Source: CAYVKM01 sp964452045
GTDB taxonomy: Bacteria; Calditrichota; Calditrichia; RBG-13-44-9
DNA length: 64,000 bases
Direction of reading: 5' to 3'
NCBI GenBank assembly: GCA_964452045.1
Contig: CAYVKM010000005.1
Coordinates: 1 to 64,000, forward strand
The translations under genes were made by a program, and so were the position numbers. Positions 1-9,792 of this stretch are shown here, piece after piece; within the stretch, counting starts at the first letter, position 1; every line of letters starts with the position of its first letter. Below the pieces are notes generated by a model, which saw only the letters and a program-made list of their open reading frames with translations, did no database searches and was not told where the DNA came from.

Positions 1-3000
1 ATCTGGAACCTGCCCTTCCTGAAAGGTATGCAAAAAAACGGCAGCGCCGGAAAAATTGAGAAATTGCAAAAATACAAAGCAGAGCTTGACCCTGAAAAAC
101 TGATTAATCAATGCAAATTTATTAATTCCAATTACCGTAAACTTACCCTTCGTCTGTATGAGAAAATGACGCCTTACTTTTTGGAAAAAGGTGTTCATTT
201 ACTCTATGCCGGCAAAACAAATGGCAAGAAGCGTTTTTCGTTTTATAACTTTGGCAAATTATTATGGAAGGGCAGCAAGGTTGTTTTGCCGCGAATGGTT
301 CCTCCGACCCTTCAGGCAAATCGTAATCCGCTTTTGCAAATAAATGTAGCCTGTGCGGAGTGCGACAGCTGCGAGCGGGTTTGTCCCACTAGTGATGTTT
401 TTGGTTTGCTGGGTTTGGCAACGCCAATCACCCGCCGCAAGACTGCCAACCGGTTGGCTAGGGGCGAGAAAATCTCTCAGGAGGAGGCCCTGGGATTTCT
501 GGTTTGTACCCGCTGTGACAACTGTACCCGGGTATGTCCAACCAATATTCCGCTGACCAAAATGTTTGATATGGTGGAGCAGGATACCAATTTTCAACTG
601 GCGCTCGACCTGGATGAGGAAAAGAAGAAAGAATTTATTGACCGTTTCTGGGAGATTATGAAAGAAAGTCCGCTCTACAAGGAGCACACCCTGGCTGAGC
701 AGAAGGAGGAACGGTCTCATCTGGAACATGGTTTGAAAATTTTGTATCCACGTGGTTTCGCCTATGCCAATCTTTTTATCGATCCTGAAACCTGTATTCA
801 CTGTGGCATGTGTGCCCATGAAAATGCCTGTACCTACGGTGCCCGTCAGGGAAATCCACGGGAAATTCCGGAACTACTGGATGAAAATTGTGCCCTGTGT
901 AATGCCTGCATCAATTATTGTCCACAGAATAAGGCCATCCAATTCGAGCGGGAGTATACCGATAAATTGATCGAAAATGCGGTGGATTTGGAAGAAAAGC
1001 GCTACTGGCAACAGCGCCGTAAATTTTTGCGCGATACCACGACTATTCAACGTTCCCCAGAACTGACAGAGATGGCGGATATCTATGTTACCGAAGACAT
1101 CCTGATGGAAATTGATAAAGAGGCATCTACCGGGCAGATTCCGGTATCCGGTATGGGGCAGGGGGATCGCCATATGAGCATCGGTTTCGGTGCTGAACGA
1201 TTTTCTCATTTTCACATCGTTGGTCCGGCACAAAATCGTCTCCATGAAGGTGACCCGGATGAAGAATTATCGGTAAAACTGGGAAAACGACACCGCTATT
1301 GTAAATTTGATCAGAAAGGCGATCTTCATAATCCGCCCTTTCCCACCATAAAATTGATGTCTCCCTTGTTGTTCAATGTGGTTCCCTTGGAAAGCAATGG
1401 ACGGGTGGAGTTGGCCTTCCTGAAAGTTGCCGAAAAACAGAAAACCCTGGTGGTGATGGAGTTTAGCCGTCTGCTCGAATTCTATGATGTGTTGCGGGCG
1501 GAGGGAGGCTATAAATCACTTCCGCCGGTAATCGTACCACGGGTGGATCAGGAAATGATGAGCCATTTGCAGGTTCATCCCCGCCTAAGCAGAGAACTGC
1601 TGACTGATCTCTGGCAGATGCCGATGTTTGAGATTGTTTATCATGACAACATGGAAAGAACTATCCAGTTTATAACGGATTCCGTTTCATCGGTGGACGG
1701 TAGAATGCCACTCATTTGCGGATATCTGGAAATTTCCGAACATGATATTATCGGTGGGATGGAAATTTTCCCCCATATTCAGGAACGGGTTGAAACTTTT
1801 CTGCAAAGCGGAGTAGATGTGCTTCATATACATGGTCTGCGGAATAAGGATCGTTATTTTGTGACCTCCCAGGCGGTGAGAGCGGTTCATCATTATCTGC
1901 TGGGCAGTGGTCGACGCCACCTGGTTTCCATAATCGCTTCTGGTGGAATTCGTCTGGCCTCGGACAGTCAGAAAACTGTGCAGCGGGGTGCCGAAGCGAC
2001 ACTGATGGATTTTGCCGCCCTTCTCGCATTGGATCCCTATGCTTACCGGGCCATCATCGAAGAAAAGACCACTACTGATAAGTTGATTTATCTGGACATC
2101 GATTGGGCGGTAAAGCGCCTGAATAATCAGATGGAATCCCGGAAAATCCAAATCCTGGAAGTGCTGGGAGCGGCTGGCTTTAAGGATTTGAAAAAGACGG
2201 TGGGTGAAGAAGGCCGGTTGATCGATTTCTATCAGCTGGAGGAACGTATCCAGAAAAATATTTTTGAGAAGGAAGAAAAACTTGGGGAACACCGGCGCTT
2301 AAATGAAGAACTGATCCGGGAAGAATCAATTCCGGAAGAATTTGATTTGCGATATAGCCGTTTAAAAACAGAAGTAAAAATGTTGCGTGCCCCGCACGAC
2401 TTCTACAAACTGGACAGTGTCAACCAAACGGTTTATAATCGCGATCATGTCTGGCCGGGAGTTCTGATCGAAACCATTGGACATATGGCCAGCGGCGATC
2501 CCCGGATGCTCAAATTGAAAAATGTAAAAAGTACCGGACTGCTGGGTGATGGATTCGATGTGATGAAAATTTTATATCAGCGGGACCCGGATATGATTCC
2601 GGATTGGGAGCTGGATGAAATCCAGACAGCGGTAAAGCTGGATAAAGATTTGTATTTGCAGGCCCCCTGGACATTTGGCGGTAAGTCAGTAGGGTCGATT
2701 GGTCTGGACACCTGGCGGGCACATGTGATCGCCTCCCGAAAATTGGGCATCCAGTATGATACCGGTGAGGGCGGATATCCTACCTGCTTTTTCCTGAACC
2801 GCAAAGGTGAACCCATATTTTTTACCGAGCCGGATATTCAGAAAATTAAGCCATACTTTGAGCACAATCGTCATTACACCGTCCGGCGGATAAAGAAAAT
2901 TCTCCATCAGCAAAACATCACCCCGGAAACTAATCCGGGAATATTTGAAACTCTAGAACCCTATCCGGATCTGCAGCCATTTTTGTTTTATGTGGTGATC

Positions 3001-6000
3001 GATGCTGAAGATGAGCGTTTCGTATCGACAGAGCTGAAAACAGGTCTTTTCGGTGTTACAAAGGAAACCATCAGGAAAACATCGCGGGTAGTGATTGCCT
3101 ACAGCCAGGGTGCAAAAATGGGCATCGGTGGGCATATTCTGGCCCAAAAGGTTAATAAACTGGTATCCTATCTCAGAGGGATTCAGGGACTGGAGTATTT
3201 GGCCCAGGACAAAATCAAATCGCTAGTACAAAAGATAGAAAAAATTGAAAAGAATAGTGCCCATCCACTCCTGGAAATTGCTACAGGTGCTTACGACCAT
3301 TTGCTTCAGGCTCAGGAAAAACAGGAAATTTTTCCGAAATTGAAAGTCTGGCTGTGGCGGATTCAGCAAAAGTCCTATGAATTAAAAGAAGCCGGAGAAA
3401 TCGATCCCATAGAGTTTGAAGGGTTGCTGCGCCTTTGCGAAGAAGTGATCGGTTATTCCTATACCAGTATCATTTCGCCCTTTCCATTTCATAACTGCTA
3501 TTCCATTGAAGATGTGAAAGCGTTTATTGACATCATTCGCATGATCAATCCCAAAGCGGTTATATGTATTAAAATCTCTCCCTCGGTGGATATTGAGTTT
3601 ATTGCCGCCGGACTGGCCCGCATCGCAAAGGATAATACTGAGGAGATCTTAAAGCAAAAGATCAATCAAGTTGAAGAAAATGTGGTTGAATTATCCGGGA
3701 TGCTTTCTGAATATGCCCAGAAGTATGGGATGAAAGTGGAAGTCTGGCTGGATGGGCCACGGGGAGGAACTGGTGCATCACCCAACATTATTAAAGGACA
3801 AATGGGGATGCACATCGAATATGCCATTCCGCTTATACACGACCGGCTTGTCCGGGATGGGCTGCGTAATTACGTCAAGTTTTTTGTGAGTGGTGGTATC
3901 CGAACTTACGAGGATGTGATAAAGGCAGTGGCACTAGGTGCAGACGGTGTCATCTGGGGTACAGCGCCCCTGGTGGCTATCGGGTGCGACCGTAACCGCA
4001 ACTGTCATGATGGCTGCTCCCGCGGTATTGCCACCAGTAACCTGATAATGCAGAATCTACGGGATGTGGACCTGAATTCCCAGCAGATGATCAATGTTTT
4101 TCTGATGATGCAGATGCAGGTAATTCGAGCGCTGGCGGCGCTGGGAGTGAGAGATATTCGAGAGTTGAGAGGCCGCTTCGATAAGATTCAATGGTTGGGC
4201 CTGAAGGAAAGGGTTGATTTCCGCATCAGGCAACACCGGGAATTTTTACAGCAGCGACGGCAAAAATCGCCCGAGCCGCTTCATGCCACCGGTCAGTCCA
4301 ATTGTGGAGTGGCGGCTGTGATCGGGACCGACCCGGTACCCAGTTATATTTTAGATAAAACACTTAAGTCCATGAAAAACCGGGGCATGGATGGGGTAGG
4401 CATTGCCAAAACGCTTTGCTTCTCGGAACATCCGCATCATTACGCTTATCGCATCATGGTAAAGGGCAGGTTGCAACTGGAATTAGAGGAAGAGCTGCAA
4501 CAATTGCATGCTTATTTCCGGGATGAAGCGGAAATGAGACATGCGGCCAGGGAAGCGGTTCTGCAATATCGCTCAAAATTAGCTGAAAAAATCCGTACTG
4601 TATTTTTGGATCCTTACTTTGATTTTGTCGGAGGTACCCGGATTGACAAGGTCCGGGAAAGCTATAAAACAGATGAAGATGAACGGGAAAGGGATTACCG
4701 GGATTTTGGCAATGCCAATACTGATCCGGGAGATATTTTCAGGTTCTTTGTCCGGGTAAAACCCGCAGTGCTTAATGAGTTTATAGAAAAGGAAATATTA
4801 GCTTCAGCACGATTCGCATACATCCGGGAATATTACCCGGAGGTTACTTCTGCCAATTATAAAACAAATGAAGGTTTCCTGAGAAAAGCGGAAGATCTCT
4901 ATGTCTTTAACCACTCGGTAATGCTTACCCAGGTACTTTATGTCTATAGCGTGGAACCTAAATCCTGGGAAGAATATCTGAAGCAAACCGCTGATGATAA
5001 AGAAAATTTAACACTCCTCAGCATTGATAATCCCATGTCCGATAAAAACATTGAAGGTGCTGGTGAACTTTATTTAAAGGCTTTGAGGGATTTTGTCCGG
5101 CAACATCCCTATACCCTGAACAAGAATAAATATTTGCCGCGAGTTAAAAAGATTGCTGCGGTCATTTCCTGTGGAAAGAACTTTGGTGTCTGGAAAACGG
5201 CCGGCAGGGAAATTCCCTGGGTAACGCCTCCTTCAGCAAATAACATCATCCATGTGCGGCTGGCAACCGGTTCGGTGGTGGAACAGATGAATGCGCATCC
5301 CTTTGGTAAACTTCATACCGCGCTTACCCACAATGGAGAGACCACCAATTACGAGACTTTGAAACAGCGGGTGGAACAATTCGGACTCCCACCGCTTGCA
5401 ACGACTGATACCGAAGTCGCTTCGCTGAAATTTCATCTGGTGGCCGAGGAGCTGGAATACCCTGACTGGGCATTGTTCGAAAGTTTCTCTCCGACCACCG
5501 GTGACGATTTGGCACTTTTGCCGCCGGAAATCCGGCATCATCTGGAAGAAGTACAGCGGGTGGAATTTACCAGCTCACCGGATGGGCCTTACCAGTATCT
5601 CTGTTTAAGACATCTGCCGGAAAAGAATATTACCGAGCGGGTCGATTTAAAAGATCCGGCCGATTTGCGGCCCAGCACCACGGCTATCTGGTCGGATAAT
5701 TCGAATGGCAGGAAAAAATCTTTCAGCATCATTGCCTCGGAAGAACAGGCAATTCAGCAAATGGTAAATTTGCTGGACAAAGAGGGATTAATTGATGGAG
5801 CATCTCCGGATGAAGTCCTGGTCAGTGCCGGTATGATCAGCCGGCTCCGATATGATGATGATGGTAAAATTGCCGATCTGGAATTAATTGACCGTTATGG
5901 TCAGAAAATGAATCAGAAGGATTACGGACTACATTACAGTATTACCCGAACTCCCTTTACAACACCCGAAAATGCTAAAACGTTAAAACAGCGAATTGAG

Positions 6001-7194
6001 AATTGGGTTTCTTCTAACGATGACAAGGCTCAGACGGAACTGGTAAATTTTGTCCGTAATAGTCTGAGCGACTGGAGTTTTGATACCTATCGCTGGTTCT
6101 TGACCGAATTGTCAGATGCTGCTTTGAAAAACCATGGCCTGTTGTCTGACAGAACCATTGGAATATTAACCTATTTTATCGATTATCTGCGCACCCTGGA
6201 CACCGGCAGTAAGGCCAAGAGTTCGATGGTAGATATTACCAGATTTATCCTTTACCAGTTGCTTGACCGTTTATCGGAATTGCCGAATGGTAAGTGGCAT
6301 GGGATCGATGTTGATCATTCGGAATTACCAGCCGGGAAATTCGACGATTCAAAAATTTTACTGGTGGATGCCACCGGTTTTGAACCGGAGGGAATTGATC
6401 CTACCCGCTCGCTTTCTGCATTGCTGGGCGAAGCCTACGACAAAGGGTGGAGACGTTTCGTTCTATATCGGGTGAATGGGCAGCGGCTGATCTCCACCGC
6501 CGTGATGGGCAAATCCAACACCGATGATGTTGAAATGGATGTTTATGGCACACCGGGTGAGTACTTTGGCGCTTTTATGCAGGGTGGTATCATTCGGTTG
6601 CATGGGAATGCCCAGAATTTTGCTGCCATGGGGATGCATCATGGTCACCTCTATATATTTGGCAATGCGGGTAAAGTATGCGGGTATGCTTCCAAAGGCG
6701 GGGAGGTCTTCATTCTGGGAGATATTGTCGACCGGGCCTGGACAAATTCTGTGAACGATCCGCGCTGCCAGGATCTGAAAATTCATATTCTGGGAAGTGC
6801 CAGTAAATATGCCGGAGAATCCCTGATGGGTGGAGATTTCTTCTTCGCTGGTTTAAAATTCGATAGTACTGGAAAACTCACCGTTCAGGACCGGCCTTAC
6901 CGCGGAACGAAATTGCTGGGTGGTGCTTCCCGGGGGAATATGTTGTTTTTTGATCCCTATAGCCGTTTAGACATGCAGCAATATACCCATGGAAAAGTAA
7001 AGGAAATTTTAGCAGAAGAATGGCCCTACTGGCAGGAAATGGTGGAGAGCACATTGACGCTAGCCGGCATTGAGATTATAAATGAGAATGGTTCAAAGCA
7101 TTTCCTCGCTGATGATAAGAAATTTCAGATTGCCCCGGAGAATTTTAAGTTAATAGTACCCAGAGGTGGTTTAAAAGGATACGAATCTCACTAA
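1..7194 (+). CDS. Giant fused glutamate synthase with four Fe-S clusters (5' end outside window)
   Basis: Likely makes glutamate from glutamine and 2-oxoglutarate. The frame is open from base 1. The first ATG (base 28) has no spaced ribosome site, so the protein probably begins upstream; residues below count from that ATG (2388 aa). Domains in order: two CxxCxxCxxxCP ferredoxin motifs (C109-C119, C160-C170); two more clusters (C256-C268, C288-C298); a GltS central-type domain (about 540-700, with AVHHYLLGSGRR); an FMN barrel (about 820-1400, GPRGGTGASP near 1242, Fe-S cysteines C1320, C1326, C1330); a class II glutamine amidotransferase starting at C1426 (R1744, HNGE at 1768); and a GXGXG beta-helix (about 2170-2290). 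Ordinary GltB runs amidotransferase-central-FMN-GXGXG, so the amidotransferase has moved. It most resembles archaeal GlxB. With its nucleophile internal, it needs cleavage or is inactive as glutaminase. The electron donor is probably ferredoxin or an upstream flavin module (inference). Confidence 0.9.
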   Translation: MWNLPFLKGMQKNGSAGKIEKLQKYKAELDPEKLINQCKFINSNYRKLTLRLYEKMTPYFLEKGVHLLYAGKTNGKKRFSFYNFGKLLWKGSKVVLPRMVPPTLQANRNPLLQINVACAECDSCERVCPTSDVFGLLGLATPITRRKTANRLARGEKISQEEALGFLVCTRCDNCTRVCPTNIPLTKMFDMVEQDTNFQLALDLDEEKKKEFIDRFWEIMKESPLYKEHTLAEQKEERSHLEHGLKILYPRGFAYANLFIDPETCIHCGMCAHENACTYGARQGNPREIPELLDENCALCNACINYCPQNKAIQFEREYTDKLIENAVDLEEKRYWQQRRKFLRDTTTIQRSPELTEMADIYVTEDILMEIDKEASTGQIPVSGMGQGDRHMSIGFGAERFSHFHIVGPAQNRLHEGDPDEELSVKLGKRHRYCKFDQKGDLHNPPFPTIKLMSPLLFNVVPLESNGRVELAFLKVAEKQKTLVVMEFSRLLEFYDVLRAEGGYKSLPPVIVPRVDQEMMSHLQVHPRLSRELLTDLWQMPMFEIVYHDNMERTIQFITDSVSSVDGRMPLICGYLEISEHDIIGGMEIFPHIQERVETFLQSGVDVLHIHGLRNKDRYFVTSQAVRAVHHYLLGSGRRHLVSIIASGGIRLASDSQKTVQRGAEATLMDFAALLALDPYAYRAIIEEKTTTDKLIYLDIDWAVKRLNNQMESRKIQILEVLGAAGFKDLKKTVGEEGRLIDFYQLEERIQKNIFEKEEKLGEHRRLNEELIREESIPEEFDLRYSRLKTEVKMLRAPHDFYKLDSVNQTVYNRDHVWPGVLIETIGHMASGDPRMLKLKNVKSTGLLGDGFDVMKILYQRDPDMIPDWELDEIQTAVKLDKDLYLQAPWTFGGKSVGSIGLDTWRAHVIASRKLGIQYDTGEGGYPTCFFLNRKGEPIFFTEPDIQKIKPYFEHNRHYTVRRIKKILHQQNITPETNPGIFETLEPYPDLQPFLFYVVIDAEDERFVSTELKTGLFGVTKETIRKTSRVVIAYSQGAKMGIGGHILAQKVNKLVSYLRGIQGLEYLAQDKIKSLVQKIEKIEKNSAHPLLEIATGAYDHLLQAQEKQEIFPKLKVWLWRIQQKSYELKEAGEIDPIEFEGLLRLCEEVIGYSYTSIISPFPFHNCYSIEDVKAFIDIIRMINPKAVICIKISPSVDIEFIAAGLARIAKDNTEEILKQKINQVEENVVELSGMLSEYAQKYGMKVEVWLDGPRGGTGASPNIIKGQMGMHIEYAIPLIHDRLVRDGLRNYVKFFVSGGIRTYEDVIKAVALGADGVIWGTAPLVAIGCDRNRNCHDGCSRGIATSNLIMQNLRDVDLNSQQMINVFLMMQMQVIRALAALGVRDIRELRGRFDKIQWLGLKERVDFRIRQHREFLQQRRQKSPEPLHATGQSNCGVAAVIGTDPVPSYILDKTLKSMKNRGMDGVGIAKTLCFSEHPHHYAYRIMVKGRLQLELEEELQQLHAYFRDEAEMRHAAREAVLQYRSKLAEKIRTVFLDPYFDFVGGTRIDKVRESYKTDEDERERDYRDFGNANTDPGDIFRFFVRVKPAVLNEFIEKEILASARFAYIREYYPEVTSANYKTNEGFLRKAEDLYVFNHSVMLTQVLYVYSVEPKSWEEYLKQTADDKENLTLLSIDNPMSDKNIEGAGELYLKALRDFVRQHPYTLNKNKYLPRVKKIAAVISCGKNFGVWKTAGREIPWVTPPSANNIIHVRLATGSVVEQMNAHPFGKLHTALTHNGETTNYETLKQRVEQFGLPPLATTDTEVASLKFHLVAEELEYPDWALFESFSPTTGDDLALLPPEIRHHLEEVQRVEFTSSPDGPYQYLCLRHLPEKNITERVDLKDPADLRPSTTAIWSDNSNGRKKSFSIIASEEQAIQQMVNLLDKEGLIDGASPDEVLVSAGMISRLRYDDDGKIADLELIDRYGQKMNQKDYGLHYSITRTPFTTPENAKTLKQRIENWVSSNDDKAQTELVNFVRNSLSDWSFDTYRWFLTELSDAALKNHGLLSDRTIGILTYFIDYLRTLDTGSKAKSSMVDITRFILYQLLDRLSELPNGKWHGIDVDHSELPAGKFDDSKILLVDATGFEPEGIDPTRSLSALLGEAYDKGWRRFVLYRVNGQRLISTAVMGKSNTDDVEMDVYGTPGEYFGAFMQGGIIRLHGNAQNFAAMGMHHGHLYIFGNAGKVCGYASKGGEVFILGDIVDRAWTNSVNDPRCQDLKIHILGSASKYAGESLMGGDFFFAGLKFDSTGKLTVQDRPYRGTKLLGGASRGNMLFFDPYSRLDMQQYTHGKVKEILAEEWPYWQEMVESTLTLAGIEIINENGSKHFLADDKKFQIAPENFKLIVPRGGLKGYESH

Positions 7195-7377
7195 ACCTGC
7201 AAAGAATGTATTTTGGTGGTTAACAGTATTTTTCTTTCAACTATTGAGAATCTTTTATTAAATTAAGACGAATCCAAAAAGAGTAAGCTCCGGCCAAATT
7301 ATTGATATTGTTTCATTGAAAAGAAATTATAAAAATCCTTCCAGCAGTCTGTCCGCAAAATAGAGAATAATGTTATT

Positions 7378-8697
7378 ATGGGTAAAAAACTTTTTGTTCT
7401 GGATACCAACGTAATTTTACATGACTATAACTGTATCCACAGTTTTCAGGATAATGATATTGCTATCCCAATCAGCGTATTGGAGGAGATAGACAATTTC
7501 AAGCGCGGTCAGGATCAGATTCATTATAATGCCCGGGAATTCATCCGGATATTGGATAGTCTTTCCGGGGATAAACTGGTAAAAAATGGCGTCTCACTCG
7601 GGCAGGGCAAGGGCAAAATAAAGATCATTACCAATCATCAGCATGAAGCAGAAGTGGGGAAAATTTTTACGGAAGATAAAATAGACAATCGCATTTTAAG
7701 TGTTGCCTATTATCTAACCAACAATTTGAAGAAGATAATTGTTGTCCTTGTATCCAAAGATGTTAACCTTAGACTGAAGGCAAAATCACTTGGTTTGCTG
7801 GCACAGGATTATTTCACGGATCGGATTAAAGATATTGAAAAACTCTATTCCGGTAAGCGAAAAATTGAGAATTTTGATGGTATGTTAATTGATAAACTTT
7901 ATGAACCGGAAGGATTTCTGGAACCATCCGGTGCCGATCTGAAAGATCTCTATCCCAATGAGTATTTGATTCTGAAAAATCAGCAAAAATCTGCCCTGGC
8001 GGTGTATCATTTCAATGAGCATCTAATTCGTCGGGTAGAGAAGAAGAGTTCTTATGGAATTACACCGCGAAATGCTGAACAAACTTTTGCTTTTAACGCA
8101 CTGATAGATCCGAATATTCTGCTGGTAACCCTGTCCGGGAAGGCGGGCACCGGAAAAACACTTATTGCATTGGCTGCTGCCCTGGAAGTGAGAAAGTCCT
8201 ATCATCAGATTTATTTGGCTCGCCCGATTATTCCCCTCTCCAATAAGGATCTTGGATATTTACCCGGTAATCTTGAGGCAAAGCTGGATCCCTATATGCA
8301 GCCACTGTACGATAATTTAAATGTGATCCGAAACCAGTTTCAGGAGAATGATAAATACTACAAAAGAATTGGTGAATTGCTGGAACAGGAGAAATTATTC
8401 ATAGCCCCGTTGGCCTATATCCGGGGTCGGAGTCTGGAACGGATTTTCTTTATTGTGGATGAAGCCCAAAACCTGACTCCCCACGAAGTAAAAACCATCA
8501 TCACCCGTGCTGGGGAGGGCACCAAGGTTATTTTTACCGGCGATCCCTATCAGATCGATACCCCCTATTTGGATGCCCAGTCCAACGGTCTCACCTACCT
8601 CATCGACCGGATGAAAGGTCAGCCCATTTATGCCCACATTACTCTGGAAAAGGGAGAAAGATCGCTGCTTGCGGACCTGGCAAGTAATTTATTATAG
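7378..8697 (+). CDS. phoH: PhoH-family PIN domain-ATPase
   Basis: A 439-residue protein with an N-terminal PIN nuclease domain (FVLDTNVILHDYNC at 5-18, acidic metal-binding residues) followed by a PhoH-type P-loop ATPase. The Walker A is GKAGTGKT (about 255) and the Walker B region is FIVDEAQNLTPHE (about 360), followed by the sensor-like FTGDPYQID. This two-domain form matches the YlaK/PhoH2 family, whose members are implicated in RNA unwinding and cleavage. The start ATG lacks a strong ribosome-binding site; the upstream 183 bases contain no gene I can support. A rho-independent terminator follows about 30 bases after the stop. Cytoplasmic. Family assignment is firm; the RNA substrate is unknown. 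Confidence 0.92.
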   Translation: MGKKLFVLDTNVILHDYNCIHSFQDNDIAIPISVLEEIDNFKRGQDQIHYNAREFIRILDSLSGDKLVKNGVSLGQGKGKIKIITNHQHEAEVGKIFTEDKIDNRILSVAYYLTNNLKKIIVVLVSKDVNLRLKAKSLGLLAQDYFTDRIKDIEKLYSGKRKIENFDGMLIDKLYEPEGFLEPSGADLKDLYPNEYLILKNQQKSALAVYHFNEHLIRRVEKKSSYGITPRNAEQTFAFNALIDPNILLVTLSGKAGTGKTLIALAAALEVRKSYHQIYLARPIIPLSNKDLGYLPGNLEAKLDPYMQPLYDNLNVIRNQFQENDKYYKRIGELLEQEKLFIAPLAYIRGRSLERIFFIVDEAQNLTPHEVKTIITRAGEGTKVIFTGDPYQIDTPYLDAQSNGLTYLIDRMKGQPIYAHITLEKGERSLLADLASNLL

Positions 8698-8726
8698 TTG
8701 TGTTTTTTGGGAATATTTAAAATATC

Positions 8727-8755
8727 AAGGGGGCTAAGTGCCCCCTTTTTTATTT
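8727..8755. terminator. Rho-independent terminator after phoH-like gene
   Basis: Stem GGGGGC / GCCCCC (8729-8734 with 8740-8745), a five-base loop, two flanking A-T pairs and a run of T. It lies between two convergent genes and may also stop transcription arriving from the minus strand, since the flanking A residues give a weak U-tract in that direction. Confidence 0.9.
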
Positions 8756-8771
8756 TACGGAAAATTTAAGA

Positions 8772-9167
8772 TCAATATTGTTGGAAATTGTGCAGAAAGC
8801 CGGACAGGATACTGCCAAAAACCAGAAATCCGATGATAGCCAGGGCAAGGACGACGATGATGAGCACACCCTGAATAATAAAGTATAGCCGTAATTTATC
8901 CATCATGGTTATCAGCTCTTCCTGATTATTGGAAAAGCGTGCAGCGGTTATTCTACTGCCTGCCTGAAGCAGCAGTACACCCAGCCATATCGGTAACCAG
9001 GCGATTATAATCCCTATCCCAAATGTTGAGATTATTGCAATGGCACCCTGGATGATATTAACTATTCCCAGGAATTTTAACCATCCGGTCATATTGTTAC
9101 TTACACCCTGGATCTGATTAAGTATTCTCACCTCTTTGGGTTGTTCCTGTACCACCGGCTGTTCCAT
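8772..9167 (-). CDS. DUF5362-like small membrane protein
   Basis: A 131-residue protein with a short polar N-terminus and three or four hydrophobic segments (about 27-47, 50-68, 92-128). The pattern, hydrophobic pairs around a central charged stretch with a repeated RI/RL-type amphipathic segment, fits the DUF5362 family, for which I know no function. The start is supported by a good ribosome site (AGGAGA about 8 bases upstream of ATG). It stands apart from its minus-strand neighbour by 77 bases and is convergent with the PhoH gene. Inner-membrane location is inferred from hydropathy only. Confidence 0.7.
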   Translation of the reverse strand: MEQPVVQEQPKEVRILNQIQGVSNNMTGWLKFLGIVNIIQGAIAIISTFGIGIIIAWLPIWLGVLLLQAGSRITAARFSNNQEELITMMDKLRLYFIIQGVLIIVVLALAIIGFLVFGSILSGFLHNFQQY

Positions 9168-9244
9168 AATCCTGTCTCCTTTTTTTAGGACAAAGTTTTT
9201 ACGGCTATTTTGAATGTGAAAAATATTAAATAACAGATGATAGA

Positions 9245-9712
9245 CTAAAACTCATAAATGAATAACTGGGATATTCTTGAATTCTCTTTTATTTTGATGC
9301 CGATTTTCGGCACCCATATTTGCATTCGAAAAGAGTCGTTAACCTGCGTGATGAATAAAGTTGGGTGTAAGCAACCGCATTTTAACAGGCGAATGTGCGG
9401 TTGAATAATAGCTATTTGGTTATCTGATAAGGAAAAACTTTCATTGTATTCTATTTCAAAATGGCCTTCATGTAAATCCCACCAGCCATAGGAATCCTCA
9501 GAATTATGTTTTACCGGAAGGCAAGGTTCTGTTCCACACCCCTCAAACTCACTTCCGCCAAAATCGATCTTACCACTGGTTCGCATCCGATAAATTTTAT
9601 GCACGGTGAGGTCGATGAAGGGATGATTCACCTGTTTTTTCTGGGAAATAATACCGGAGATTTGATCAATAAAATTATCAGGTGAGAATATCCTGGACAA
9701 AATGAATGTCAC
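9245..9712 (-). CDS. Diverged dCTP deaminase / dUTPase-like fold protein
   Basis: A 155-residue protein. The pattern FIDLTVHKIYRM, then GWWDLHEGHFEIEYNE, then IIQPHIRLLKCGC with HPTLF follows the order of strands and loops in archaeal-type dCTP deaminase/dUTPase proteins (which have G-V-DLTVG, a GWW-LEPG segment with FNE, and a PRSSLLR-G motif). The signature serine-containing motif is replaced by PHIRLLKCG, so the phosphate/catalytic motif is not conserved. It may be a non-catalytic relative or bind another ligand. It is a single gene with no close operon partner (glycosyltransferase end is 80 bases away). Family call moderate; enzymatic activity doubtful. Confidence 0.65.
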   Translation of the reverse strand: MTFILSRIFSPDNFIDQISGIISQKKQVNHPFIDLTVHKIYRMRTSGKIDFGGSEFEGCGTEPCLPVKHNSEDSYGWWDLHEGHFEIEYNESFSLSDNQIAIIQPHIRLLKCGCLHPTLFITQVNDSFRMQIWVPKIGIKIKENSRISQLFIYEF

Positions 9713-9792
9713 CCTTTTAGTCGTCTGTTGAGGAATATAAAAAAATGTTTGGAAAATTGTAATGAAAATATTTCAAAATATCTGATAGAGAT

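Noticed and set aside
4804..4986. Minus-strand ORFs inside the glutamate synthase gene
   Set aside because: Long open frames here are shadows of the coding strand; no start signals or homology-like motifs.
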